From positions 62,001 through 126,000 of the forward strand of contig JALEJS010000002.1 in assembly GCA_022769545.1 (NCBI GenBank): a DNA stretch of 64,000 bases, given 5' to 3'. Below the pieces are notes generated by a model. That model was not told where the DNA came from and did not search any database. It worked only from the letters and a program-made list of their open reading frames with translations. The position numbers and the translations under genes were made by a program. The stretch comes from Blautia sp. GTDB taxonomy: Bacteria; Bacillota; Clostridia; Lachnospirales; Lachnospiraceae. Shown piece after piece: positions 8,939-18,792 of this stretch (position 1 is the first letter of the stretch; each line of letters opens with the position of its first letter).

Positions 8939-11410
8939 ATGCAGAAAAAGTTTACCAGACAGGCACAGCAGGCACTGAAGCTTGCAGAAGGCTTCGCAAA
9001 GCGTTTCGGACACAATTATGTGGGGACGGAGCATCTGCTTCTCGGTTTGCTGAAGGAGCCGGAAGGGACCGCAGGTAAGGTTCTGGAAGGATTTGCGGTG
9101 GAAGAGGGACAGCTGGTGGAGCTCATCGAAAAGCTGATCGCGCCGTCTCATCAGTCGGCACAGGAAGGCAGACCGGAATTCAGTCCCCGAACGGAGGCTG
9201 TGATCGAGCGGGCCGCGGAGGAAGCGGAATTTCTAAGACATGAACAGATCGGAACGGAACATCTGCTGCTTGCGATGCTGAAGGATACCGATTGTGTGGG
9301 AACACGCCTTTTATATACGATGGGGGTGGGTATACAGAAGCTGTACAGCGGAGTGCTCACAGCCATGGGGCTGGATACGGAAGGTGTTCAGGAGGAATTT
9401 CAGGCTGCCAGAAGCCAGAAAAACGGGAGCGGGACTCCGGTACTGGATCAGTACAGCAGAGATCTGACTGCCCTGGCGGCGGAAGGTCATATGGACCCAG
9501 TGGTGGGAAGAGACCGTGAAATTACCCGCCTGATTCAGATTCTGAGTCGGAGAACAAAAAACAATCCCTGCCTGGTGGGAGAGCCGGGAGTCGGAAAAAC
9601 AGCGATTGCAGAGGGGCTTGCACAGCGTATCGTTGCCGGTGAAGTTCCGGATACGGTAAAAAACAAGCGTGTTGTGGTTCTGGACCTTTCCGGTATGGTG
9701 GCAGGAAGCAAATACAGAGGGGAATTTGAGGAACGCATCCGGAATGTCGTGAATGAGGTGCGGGAGCATAAGGGAATTCTTCTCTTTATTGACGAGCTGC
9801 ATACGATCATCGGGGCCGGCGGTGCGGAAGGTGCTCTGGATGCTTCCAACATCCTGAAGCCTTCTCTGTCCCGGGGGGAAATTCAGCTGATCGGCGCCAC
9901 GACACTGGAGGAATACCGAAAATACATTGAGAAGGATGCGGCACTGGAACGGCGTTTTCAGCCGGTTGTCGTGGAAGAGCCTTCCGAGGAGGAAACACTG
10001 GAAATCCTGGAAGGACTTCGGCCATATTATGAAAAACACCATAATGTGACGATCCTGGATGAAGCTCTTGAGGCGGCCGTGAAAATGTCGGTACGTTATA
10101 TCAACGACCGTTTTCTTCCGGATAAAGCCATTGATGTGATCGATGAGGCGTCGGCGAAGGTCCGTCTGGGCGGCTTTTCGACGCATGGAACCACAGAGAT
10201 GGAAAAACAGCTTCATGAGATCCTGGGGGAGAAGGAGAATGCGATCAAAGCAGGAAATCTGGATGAGGCGAGAGCGATTCAGGAAAAGCAGCATGCTCTG
10301 GAAGCACAGATCGAAGCACAGCGAAAGAGTGCGGAGCGCAGGAACAGCAGAAAATCCATGACGGTAAATGAAGCAGCTGTGGCAGACATCATATCAGACT
10401 GGACAAAGATACCGGTTCAGCGTCTGACCGAGGGAGAGACACGTCGGCTGGCCCGGCTGGAAAAGATTCTCCACAAGCGTGTCGTGGGTCAGGAGGAAGC
10501 AGTCACTGCGGTGGCACAGGCGGTAAAAAGAGGAAGAGTCGGCCTGAAGGATCCATCCCGTCCCATCGGTTCGTTTCTGTTTCTGGGACCTACCGGCGTA
10601 GGTAAGACGGAGTTGTCCAAAGCGCTGGCAGAGGCTGTATTCGGCTCGGAACAGGCCATGATCCGTGTGGACATGTCCGAATATATGGAAAAGCACAGTG
10701 TCTCCAAGCTGATCGGTTCGCCTCCCGGATATGTGGGATACGAAGAAGGCGGTCAGCTCAGTGAGAAGGTAAGGCGGAATCCGTATAGTGTGCTTCTCTT
10801 TGATGAGATTGAAAAGGCACATCCGGATGTGTTCAACATTCTTCTGCAGGTGCTGGATGACGGACATATTACGGATGCGCAGGGCAGAAAAGTAGATTTT
10901 AAACAGACGATCATTATCATGACTTCCAATGCGGGGGCACAGGCGATCATAGAGCCGAAGCGTCTGGGATTTGTCTCGGAAGAAAATGAGAAGCAGGACT
11001 ACGAGCGGATGAAGTCCGGCGTTATGGAAGAGGTCCGCCGGATGTTCAAACCGGAATTTCTGAATCGTATCGATGAAATCATGGTGTTCCATGCGCTGAA
11101 CAGACAGCATATCCGTAAAATTGTGGATATTCTTCTGAAAACACTGGAGAAACGCTGCGAAGCACAGATGAATATTACTCTGAAAGTGACTCCCTCTGCG
11201 AAGGATCTGCTCTGTGAGGCGGGATATGACAGCAAGTACGGGGCGCGGCCGCTCAGGAGGGCGATCCAGACAAAGATCGAGGACGAGCTGGCAAATGAGA
11301 TCCTGTCCGGCAGGATCAAAAACAGGGATGTGGTACAGGTGAAAGCACGAGATAAGAAGATCCTGTTTTCCGTTCTGCAGGAGAATGAGAAGGGAAAAAA
11401 TAAATCTTAA
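8939..11410 (+). CDS. clpC: ATP-dependent Clp protease ATP-binding subunit ClpC
   Basis: 823 residues, normal for ClpC/ClpA-class Hsp100 unfoldases that feed proteins to ClpP. In order: double Clp N-domain (about 1-145), first AAA+ module with Walker A GEPGVGKT near residue 214 and the [20 protein letters not shown] segment, a middle coiled-coil stretch rich in charged residues (about 410-470), and the second AAA+ module with GPTGVGKT near 549 followed by the C-terminal D2-small domain. Co-transcribed with the YtrA-like regulator. No McsA/McsB genes are in the window. Confidence 0.95.
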   Translation: MQKKFTRQAQQALKLAEGFAKRFGHNYVGTEHLLLGLLKEPEGTAGKVLEGFAVEEGQLVELIEKLIAPSHQSAQEGRPEFSPRTEAVIERAAEEAEFLRHEQIGTEHLLLAMLKDTDCVGTRLLYTMGVGIQKLYSGVLTAMGLDTEGVQEEFQAARSQKNGSGTPVLDQYSRDLTALAAEGHMDPVVGRDREITRLIQILSRRTKNNPCLVGEPGVGKTAIAEGLAQRIVAGEVPDTVKNKRVVVLDLSGMVAGSKYRGEFEERIRNVVNEVREHKGILLFIDELHTIIGAGGAEGALDASNILKPSLSRGEIQLIGATTLEEYRKYIEKDAALERRFQPVVVEEPSEEETLEILEGLRPYYEKHHNVTILDEALEAAVKMSVRYINDRFLPDKAIDVIDEASAKVRLGGFSTHGTTEMEKQLHEILGEKENAIKAGNLDEARAIQEKQHALEAQIEAQRKSAERRNSRKSMTVNEAAVADIISDWTKIPVQRLTEGETRRLARLEKILHKRVVGQEEAVTAVAQAVKRGRVGLKDPSRPIGSFLFLGPTGVGKTELSKALAEAVFGSEQAMIRVDMSEYMEKHSVSKLIGSPPGYVGYEEGGQLSEKVRRNPYSVLLFDEIEKAHPDVFNILLQVLDDGHITDAQGRKVDFKQTIIIMTSNAGAQAIIEPKRLGFVSEENEKQDYERMKSGVMEEVRRMFKPEFLNRIDEIMVFHALNRQHIRKIVDILLKTLEKRCEAQMNITLKVTPSAKDLLCEAGYDSKYGARPLRRAIQTKIEDELANEILSGRIKNRDVVQVKARDKKILFSVLQENEKGKNKS

Positions 11411-11454
11411 AAAGATATAAACTTTTGCAGGTGGTCTGGCAATCCCGGACAAAT

Positions 11455-11465
11455 TATAATATAAT
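11455..11465 (+). promoter_or_regulatory. Overlapping -10 boxes before the structured RNA region
   Basis: Two overlapping TATAAT hexamers (11455-11460 and 11460-11465) lie just before the structured region. The -35 is poor (TGGTCT or TGGCAA at the right distances). They suggest separate transcription of the structured RNA and downstream genes. Confidence 0.45.
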
Positions 11466-11477
11466 ATGAATGATATC

Positions 11478-11700
11478 AGGGTCAAAAGGTCTAAGCCTAC
11501 ATGAGCTTGCTCATAAGTAGGTGAAAGACCTTGGGACCCGCCCCAATATGAGCATAAAAGTGGGATGCTAATCCCACGATATGCGAATAATGGGTAGGAT
11601 TGTGGGAGTGCAAAGCACGGAACAATCCGAAAGTATCATGGTTGGGGGCTTTTGACCCCAACATCATATTAATATAGCCTGCATGGGTCGGGTACGAATG
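11478..11700 (+). ncRNA. Highly structured non-coding RNA candidate between clpC and the next gene (raiA-like?)
   Basis: About 225 nt without a plausible coding frame but dense in nested helices. GGGTC pairs with GGACCC, enclosing AAGGTCT/AGACCTT, CCTAC/GTAGG and ATGAGC/GCTCAT. GTGGGA-TGCTAA-TCCCAC is flanked by GCATA/TATGC. GGATTGT/ACAATCC encloses GTGC/GCAC. TTGGGG/CCCCAA forms a last hairpin. GCCCC after the first domain could pair with GGGGGC in the last hairpin as a pseudoknot. Size and architecture recall the raiA RNA class of Firmicutes, but that is from memory and unverified. There is no T-run terminator before the downstream gene, so it might also act as a 5' leader. Confidence 0.6.
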
Positions 11701-11722
11701 AATCACAGGAGGACATAAGAAT

Positions 11723-12136
11723 ATGGCAGCAGTAAAAGAGCTCATCCGCACGGAAGAAAACGGAACCATCAGTTTTGGTGATTATGAGCTGGCACAGAAA
11801 TCCAAATTATCGGATTACAAGTTTCAGGGGGATCTGTACAAGGTCAAGACGTTCAGAGAAATCACCAAGCTTGAGCGAAACGGGATGTTTGTTTATGAGT
11901 CTGTCCCGGGGACTGCAGTGGAAAATCTGACACAGGATGGAGTTTCCATGCATTTTTGGGTGGAAGGACCGGAGGATGCGCAGATTACCGTTGAGATGGA
12001 AGCAGATTCCGAATATGAGATTTTTCTCGATGATGTCAGCACCGGTACGATGAAGACAAATCTTGGCGGAAAGCTTTCTTTTAGTGTGGAACTGGGCGGT
12101 CAGAAAACAGTAGAAGTGAAGATCGTAAAATGCTGA
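11723..12136 (+). CDS. Conserved clostridial protein of unknown function upstream of radA
   Basis: 137 residues with a clear AGGAGG ribosome-binding site. The protein is soluble with no signal peptide or membrane segment. The C-terminal half looks like a small beta-sandwich (SMHFWVEGPEDAQITVEMEADSEY and following strands). Similar proteins are often labelled endosialidase-like in clostridia, but no catalytic motif supports that. Its stop overlaps the radA start by 7 bp, so the two are co-translated. Confidence 0.75.
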   Translation: MAAVKELIRTEENGTISFGDYELAQKSKLSDYKFQGDLYKVKTFREITKLERNGMFVYESVPGTAVENLTQDGVSMHFWVEGPEDAQITVEMEADSEYEIFLDDVSTGTMKTNLGGKLSFSVELGGQKTVEVKIVKC

Positions 12137-13500
12137 AAAATAAAAAAATCGTGTATTTCTGTCAGGAATGCGGTTATGAGTCATCCAAGTGGATGGGGCA
12201 GTGTCCGGGCTGCAGGGCCTGGAATACCTTTGTGGAGGAAGCCGTGACCAAAAAGCCGGCAGGAAGCGGTAAAATCACAGATAAAAATCTTGCTGAGCCG
12301 GTTGTGCTCAGCAAGATCAGTATGACATCGGACGAAAGAAAAAGCAGTGGGATTGGAGAACTGGACAGAGTCCTCGGAGGCGGAATTGTGACGGGATCAC
12401 TTGTCCTGGTAGGGGGAGACCCCGGCATCGGAAAATCCACACTGCTTTTACAGGTTTGCCGGAATCTGGCTCTGCAGGGTACCTCCGTCCTTTATATTTC
12501 CGGAGAGGAATCCCTGAGGCAGATCAAGCTCCGTGCAGACCGCATCGGAGAATTTAATGATCAGCTGCAGCTGCTGTGTGAGACAAATCTGGAAAATATC
12601 CGGGAGATTATGGAGCGGAAAAAGCCGCAGGTTGCGATTGTGGATTCCATACAGACCATGTTCCATGATCAGATCAGCTCTGCGCCGGGAAGCGTCTCGC
12701 AGGTGCGGGAATCCACGAATGTGCTGATGCAGATTGCAAAAGGAATGGGGGTCTCCATTTTTATCGTGGGTCATGTGACAAAAGAAGGAAATGTGGCAGG
12801 TCCCAGGGTTCTGGAGCACATGGTGGATACCGTTCTCTATTTTGAGGGAGACAGACATGCTTCCTATCGGATTCTGCGGGCGGTGAAAAACCGTTTCGGC
12901 TCCACAAATGAAATCGGGGTCTTCGAAATGCAGGAGAACGGTCTGCAGGAGGTAAAGAATCCTTCGGAGTATCTGCTGGACGGGAGACCGGAGAATACCT
13001 CCGGCTCGATAGTGGCCTGTTCCATGGAAGGTACACGGCCGATTCTTGTGGAGATTCAGGCGCTGGTATGCCAGAGCAATTTCGGAATTCCCAGAAGGAC
13101 ATCGGTGGGAACGGATTTTAACCGTGTGAATCTTTTGATGGCCGTGCTGGAAAAGAAGGTGGGAGTTCACCTTTCCTCTTCCGATGCATATGTTAATATT
13201 GCAGGGGGAATGAAAATGACAGAGCCGGCCATAGACCTTGGAATTTGTCTGGCGATCATTTCCAGCTATAAGGATATTGCCATCCCGGACCGGGTGATGG
13301 CATTTGGTGAGGTCGGACTCAGCGGGGAGGTGCGGGCAGTCAGTATGGCGCCGCAGCGGGTGTCAGAAGCGAAAAAGCTTGGATTTGATACGGTGATTCT
13401 TCCGATGGCGTGCAGGGATAGCTGTGAGAAAATACAGGGGATCCGGATGGTGTATGTTTCCTGGATCCGGGAAGCCATCGATGCGATTCTGGAAAAATAG
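12130..13500 (+). CDS. radA: DNA repair protein RadA/Sms
   Basis: 456 residues, standard length. N-terminal four-cysteine zinc finger (CQECG...CPGC, residues about 10-28), RecA-like ATPase core with Walker A GGDPGIGKST near residue 96, the RadA signature KNRFGST near 253, and a C-terminal Lon-like domain (about 290-456). RadA is a helicase that extends recombination intermediates during repair. Starts inside the preceding gene. Confidence 0.96.
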   Translation: MLKNKKIVYFCQECGYESSKWMGQCPGCRAWNTFVEEAVTKKPAGSGKITDKNLAEPVVLSKISMTSDERKSSGIGELDRVLGGGIVTGSLVLVGGDPGIGKSTLLLQVCRNLALQGTSVLYISGEESLRQIKLRADRIGEFNDQLQLLCETNLENIREIMERKKPQVAIVDSIQTMFHDQISSAPGSVSQVRESTNVLMQIAKGMGVSIFIVGHVTKEGNVAGPRVLEHMVDTVLYFEGDRHASYRILRAVKNRFGSTNEIGVFEMQENGLQEVKNPSEYLLDGRPENTSGSIVACSMEGTRPILVEIQALVCQSNFGIPRRTSVGTDFNRVNLLMAVLEKKVGVHLSSSDAYVNIAGGMKMTEPAIDLGICLAIISSYKDIAIPDRVMAFGEVGLSGEVRAVSMAPQRVSEAKKLGFDTVILPMACRDSCEKIQGIRMVYVSWIREAIDAILEK

Positions 13501-13509
13501 ATTTTTACA

Positions 13510-13538
13510 TTGACAGAAATAGATTTTCATGATAAAAT
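13510..13538 (+). promoter_or_regulatory. Strong promoter upstream of the symporter leader
   Basis: TTGACA, 17-bp spacer, TAAAAT. It lies after the radA stop and before the hairpin-rich leader of the symporter gene. Confidence 0.7.
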
Positions 13539-13548
13539 CACATGGAAC

Positions 13549-13591
13549 AAAGGCGTTCTTTCACTACAGTGAAATGACGCCTTTTTCTTTT
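13549..13591 (+). terminator. Hairpin terminator just after the promoter (leader or radA terminator)
   Basis: AAAGGCGT/ACGCCTTT with inner TTTCACT/AGTGAAA, then TTTTCTTTT. It follows the -10 box by only 10 bp, so it may terminate radA transcripts or prematurely stop transcripts from the promoter at 13510. Confidence 0.75.
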
Positions 13592-13680
13592 GAACTGGGA
13601 AGCTGGGAGCGGATGAGTCCGCTTTGCACCTGTAGGAAAGCGTTTTGTGTTTCCTGAATGGGAAACGCCTTGGGGGCAGC
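13592..13680 (+). other. Symporter leader with alternative hairpins
   Basis: The stretch holds AGCGGA/TCCGCT (13608-13623), AGGAAA/TTTCCT (13634-13655), GCGTTT/AAACGC (13640-13668) and a segment AACGCCTT (13664-13671) complementary to the 5' arm of the upstream terminator (13550-13557). Several of these helices exclude one another. It does not match the glycine riboswitch core that often precedes this gene family. Confidence 0.4.
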
Positions 13681-13714
13681 GAGTTTCAGAAATGAGGAAA
13701 GAGAGGATAGGTTC

Positions 13715-15208
13715 ATGGGTATTATTGAATCAGTAAACAGTACCGTCAATGGTATTGTGTGGGGATGGCCGGCACTGATCCTTCTTGGATTTGTAGGTGT
13801 TTTAATGACCATCATGACAAAGTTTTTCCAGGTCGGACATTTCGGACACTGGATGAAAAACACCATCGGTGCTATTTTTGGAGACAGACATGTCGTAAAG
13901 CATACCGGAGACAAATCCATTTCACAGTTTCAGTCTCTGTGTACGGCGCTTGCGGCAACCGTTGGAACCGGTAATATTGTAGGTGTTGCAGGGGCGATTG
14001 CAGTGGGAGGTCCCGGCGCCGTATTCTGGATGTGGCTGATTGCATTTTTCGGAATGATGACAAACTATTCGGAGAATGTTCTCGGAATTATGTACCGGCG
14101 GAAAAATTCCGAAGGAGAATGGTGCGGAGGTGCCATGTATTATCTGCGAGACGGTCTGGGTGCCAAAAAGGGATGCAGGCAGATCGGTGCAATCCTGGCG
14201 GCTCTGTTTTCCTGCTTCTGTTTGCTGGCTTCCTTTGGAATCGGTAATATGAGCCAGGTAAACAGTATGGTGTCAAATGTGAAAACGGCGTTTGGCATCC
14301 CACAGATCGCAACCGGTATTTTCCTTGTCATTGCGGTAGGTGCCGTAATTCTCGGCGGTCTGAAACGAATTGCATCCATCACGGAAAAAATTGTACCGTT
14401 TATGGTGGTTCTGTATCTTATCGGAACGATCATCATCATCGGATTACATATCGGAACGATTCCTGCTGTGTTCGGCGCGATTTTTAAAGGCGCATTCTCT
14501 GTGCAGGCAGCTGCCGGCGGCGGAGTCGGTGCAGGAATTGCCATGGCAATGCAGATGGGCTTCAAAAGAGGTGTCTTCTCCAATGAGGCAGGTCTTGGTT
14601 CCTCTGTAATGGTTCATTCCAATTCGAATGTTAAGGAACCGGTTCGCCAGGGTATGTGGGGAATTTTTGAAGTGTTTGCAGATACCATCATTGTGTGTAC
14701 TCTTACGGCACTTACGATTCTGAGTTCCGGCGCCATCGATCTGAACACCGGCCTGATGACGCAGGAGGCAGAAAGCATCGGATCCAGCTCTCTGATGAGC
14801 TATGCATTCAGCCAGACCTTCGGAAGTCTGGGAGCCGCGTTTGTGGCTCTGGCAATTCTTCTGTTTGCCTACTCTACCGTGCTTGGCTGGAGCCATTATG
14901 GTTCCAAGGCATGTGAATATCTGTTTGGAACAAAATCCATTTATGTGTATCGTGTGGTATTTGTCGTGATCGTGCTTGCAGGTTCCGTTATGGAAGCACA
15001 GCTGGCATGGGACATTTCCGATACCTTCAATGGTCTGATGATGCTTCCCAACCTGATCGGTGTTCTGGTGCTCTCACCTGTGGTAATGAAGGTGACACAG
15101 AATTATGTGGATCGTCGTCTGCACCATAAGAATGTGAAGCCGATTCTGTCTGCATTTGATGATATTCAGGCAGAGCAGGAAGCGTCGCTTTCTGATACAG
15201 ATGAATAG
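13715..15208 (+). CDS. Alanine/glycine:cation (Na+) symporter, AGCS family
   Basis: 497 residues from the ATG at 13715, which follows a GAGAGGAT site; an in-frame ATG at 13658 has no ribosome-binding site. About ten or eleven transmembrane segments. Family signatures seen include the (T)GxNIxGVAxAIAxGGPGAVFWMW region near residue 90, the YSENVLG stretch, and GVFSNEAGLGSSVMVHSN near 290. It imports alanine or glycine with sodium. It is a single gene with a hairpin-rich leader and a strong downstream terminator. Confidence 0.93.
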   Translation: MGIIESVNSTVNGIVWGWPALILLGFVGVLMTIMTKFFQVGHFGHWMKNTIGAIFGDRHVVKHTGDKSISQFQSLCTALAATVGTGNIVGVAGAIAVGGPGAVFWMWLIAFFGMMTNYSENVLGIMYRRKNSEGEWCGGAMYYLRDGLGAKKGCRQIGAILAALFSCFCLLASFGIGNMSQVNSMVSNVKTAFGIPQIATGIFLVIAVGAVILGGLKRIASITEKIVPFMVVLYLIGTIIIIGLHIGTIPAVFGAIFKGAFSVQAAAGGGVGAGIAMAMQMGFKRGVFSNEAGLGSSVMVHSNSNVKEPVRQGMWGIFEVFADTIIVCTLTALTILSSGAIDLNTGLMTQEAESIGSSSLMSYAFSQTFGSLGAAFVALAILLFAYSTVLGWSHYGSKACEYLFGTKSIYVYRVVFVVIVLAGSVMEAQLAWDISDTFNGLMMLPNLIGVLVLSPVVMKVTQNYVDRRLHHKNVKPILSAFDDIQAEQEASLSDTDE

Positions 15209-15230
15209 TACAGGATGAAACTTTTTCCGG

Positions 15231-15262
15231 CTCTGCGGGGGACTGCCCCCGCGGAGTTTTTT
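15231..15262 (+). terminator. Terminator between the symporter gene and sigG
   Basis: CTC-t-GCGGGGG pairs with CCCCCGC-g-GAG and runs into TTTTTT. It overlaps the end of the convergent sigG gene. Confidence 0.85.
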
Positions 15263-16040
15263 ATTCTTTCAGATAGTTTTTCATGGTCTTCAGAGCATTT
15301 TTTTCCAGTCGGCTGACCTGCGCCTGGGAAATTCCGATTTCTTCCGCTACTTCCATCTGGGTTTTCCCTTCATAAAATCGAAGCTCGATGATCATCCGTT
15401 CCCGCGGACTAAGGCGATCCATGGCATCCCTCAGGGAAAGATTTTCAATCCAGTGCTCTTCCCGGTTCTTTTTGTCGCTGATCTGATCCATGACGTAGAG
15501 TGTGTCACCACCCTCGGTATAGACTGGCTCAAACAGACTGACCGGATTCTGGATGGCATCCAGCGCGTACACGATCATTTCCTTTTCAATTCCGATTTCC
15601 TGGGCGATTTCCGTGACGGTGGGTTCCCGAAGGTTGGTGCGGATGTAGTTTTCCTTTGCATAAATAGCTTTATACGCAATATCCCGCAGGGATCTGCTCA
15701 CCCGGATGGAATTGTTATCCCTGAGATAGCGTCGGATTTCTCCGATGATCATGGGAACTGCGTAGGTGGAAAATTTCACATTTAACGAAGTGTCGAAATT
15801 GTCGATTGCTTTGATCAGGCCGATGCAGCCGATCTGAAAAAGATCGTCCGCGTTTTCCGTGCTGTTTCCGAAGCGTTTGATCACGCTGAGTACCAGCCGG
15901 AGGTTTCCTTTAATGTATAGCTCCCTGGCTTTTTCGTCTCCCTCTCTGATTCGCCGGAAGAGTTCTTCTTTTTCTTCCGCCTTCAGTATGGGGAGCTTTG
16001 ATGTATTTACGCCGCAGATTTCTACTTTGTTCAGTGCCAT
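15261..16040 (-). CDS. sigG: Sporulation sigma factor SigG
   Basis: 259 residues. The N-terminal NKVEICGVNTSKLP segment, recognised by anti-sigma and typical of sigma-G, is intact. Region 2 (NADDLFQIGCIGLIKAIDNFD), region 3 and the region 4 helix-turn-helix (MEVAEEIGISQAQVSRLEK) are complete. Sigma-G directs late forespore transcription, so the organism probably makes endospores. AGGAGG precedes the start. ymxH lies upstream on the same strand. Confidence 0.95.
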   Translation of the reverse strand: MALNKVEICGVNTSKLPILKAEEKEELFRRIREGDEKARELYIKGNLRLVLSVIKRFGNSTENADDLFQIGCIGLIKAIDNFDTSLNVKFSTYAVPMIIGEIRRYLRDNNSIRVSRSLRDIAYKAIYAKENYIRTNLREPTVTEIAQEIGIEKEMIVYALDAIQNPVSLFEPVYTEGGDTLYVMDQISDKKNREEHWIENLSLRDAMDRLSPRERMIIELRFYEGKTQMEVAEEIGISQAQVSRLEKNALKTMKNYLKE

Positions 16041-16167
16041 CTTAAGAATCCTCCTGTTTTTCTTTTGCTAATAAAATGATTCTCATACAGGAGGACAAAT
16101 ATACTTTTTTCGATAAAATATAAAAAATATAAGCCCTTGACATTTGGGGGAAGGTGTGACAGAAGAC

Positions 16168-16428
16168 TCAGAGTTTTTCTTTGTGGAAGCATTTTTCCTC
16201 CTGTATTTCCACCAAAATAATGTCCTCTCCGATTTTGCAGATGCAGTTCCATGGAATGATGTATTCACTGTCACGTCCGAGGAAAGAACAGAAGCGTCCC
16301 GGTCCGGGAACAATCAGAGCTGTCAGCTGGTTTGTTTTGCAGTCGAATTCGATATCAATGGGGCAGCCGAGACTGCGGCAGGTACAGGCGTTGATGATTT
16401 CCTTTTGTTTTAATTCACACAGACGCAT
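16168..16428 (-). CDS. ymxH: YlmC/YmxH family sporulation protein (PRC-barrel)
   Basis: 86 residues when started at the MRLCELK methionine, the conserved start of the family; in-frame ATGs 27 and 33 bp upstream lack better ribosome-binding sites. The PRC-barrel fold is recognisable, including GCPIDIEFD, ALIVPGPGRFCSFLGR and the closing YIIPW-x-CICKIGEDIILV strand. The family is sporulation-associated with no defined biochemical role. Placement beside sigG matches clostridial order. Confidence 0.85.
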   Translation of the reverse strand: MRLCELKQKEIINACTCRSLGCPIDIEFDCKTNQLTALIVPGPGRFCSFLGRDSEYIIPWNCICKIGEDIILVEIQEEKCFHKEKL

Positions 16429-16500
16429 GAAAATCAGGCCTTTTTCATTCATTATATGCAAAAAACGGAATAAAAATAAATAAAGATACAGAGGGAATTA

Positions 16501-16530
16501 TTGACAGAAAAAACCGGAATAAGATATACT
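16501..16530 (+). promoter_or_regulatory. Promoter of nrdR
   Basis: TTGACA, 18-bp spacer, TATACT. Confidence 0.75.
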
Positions 16531-16614
16531 TAACTCATATCATTCAGAAAAAAACGGCAGAAAATCGGTTGACTGCCGCATATAAGGGGAAAGAAAACAG
16601 GAGGGGAAAGTACT

Positions 16615-17064
16615 GTGAAGTGTCCGTATTGCAATCAGGATAATACTAGGGTTGTGGATTCCAGACCGGTGGAAGACACCAACTCCATTCGTCGTCGCAG
16701 GATGTGTGATGTCTGCGGAAAACGTTTTACGACTTACGAAAAGGTAGAGATGATTCCGATGTCTGTTATAAAAAAAGATCAGAACCGTCAGCGTTATGAT
16801 CGGATGAAGATACAGGACGGGGTGCTTCGCGCCTGCTATAAAAGACCCATTTCCATGGAAAAGGTTGAGGCTATGATGGATTCCATCGAGGGGGAGATCT
16901 TCAGCCAGGAAGACAAGGAGATTTCCAGTACAAAGATCGGGGAAATTGTGATGGAACACCTGAAGGAGCTGGATGCGGTGGCGTATGTACGTTTCGCATC
17001 GGTTTACAGAGAATTCAAGGATGTAAGTACATTCATGGATGAACTGAAAAAGCTGATCAATTAG
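16615..17064 (+). CDS. nrdR: Transcriptional repressor NrdR
   Basis: 149 residues from a GTG start with a strong GAGGGG site. The N-terminal zinc ribbon has CPYC and CDVCG pairs (residues about 3-34) and is followed by an ATP-cone domain (about 49-139). NrdR binds ATP/dATP and represses ribonucleotide reductase genes. An nrdG gene for anaerobic reductase activation lies 30 kb away in the same window. Confidence 0.95.
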   Translation: MKCPYCNQDNTRVVDSRPVEDTNSIRRRRMCDVCGKRFTTYEKVEMIPMSVIKKDQNRQRYDRMKIQDGVLRACYKRPISMEKVEAMMDSIEGEIFSQEDKEISSTKIGEIVMEHLKELDAVAYVRFASVYREFKDVSTFMDELKKLIN

Positions 17065-17094
17065 GATGTCTGCGGCTCTCTGTGCAGGTGGCTC

Positions 17095-17115
17095 ACCCGC
17101 CCGGAGGGCTTTTTA
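17095..17115 (+). terminator. Short GC hairpin terminator after nrdR, copy A of a dispersed repeat
   Basis: GCCC-GGA-GGGC followed by TTTTTA. The 26 bp at 17095-17120 recur, apart from the first position, in inverse orientation near 53140-53165. Confidence 0.7.
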
Positions 17116-17151
17116 TTTCATAGGTAAATTCCAGAGGAATTTCCTATGAAA
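17116..17151. repeat. Near-perfect palindrome between nrdR and gdhA terminators
   Basis: A 17-nt arm, TTTCATAGGTAAATTCC, faces its complement with a single-base deletion across a 3-nt loop. Confidence 0.7.
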
Positions 17152-17157
17152 TGAAAG

Positions 17158-17202
17158 AAATCCCGTCAGACCGCGGCTGTGTCCGGGTCTGACGGGATTT
17201 TT
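17158..17202. terminator. Bidirectional terminator between nrdR and gdhA
   Basis: AAATCCCGTCAGACC pairs with GGTCTGACGGGATTT and is followed by T residues. It serves the convergent nrdR and gdhA genes. Confidence 0.85.
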
Positions 17203-17229
17203 CTGCTTTTATATTAGATGGAGTGCTGA

Positions 17230-18642
<1,413 letters not shown>

Positions 18643-18792
18643 GTACCTGAATAATATTTTTCTTGCGAAATTTTCCCAAATGTGAGAGAATATAAGCCAA
18701 ATGTATCTGCGAGGAGACGGAACGGATACAGGCAAATTAGTTTACAGGACTTCTTTTCGGCCGGGAGACCGGAAAGGGCGGGAGGCGCAGTT

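Noticed and set aside
13592-13714. Possible glycine riboswitch before the alanine/glycine symporter
   Set aside because: The conserved glycine aptamer cores around CCGAAGG and CTCAGG are not present, only unrelated hairpins.
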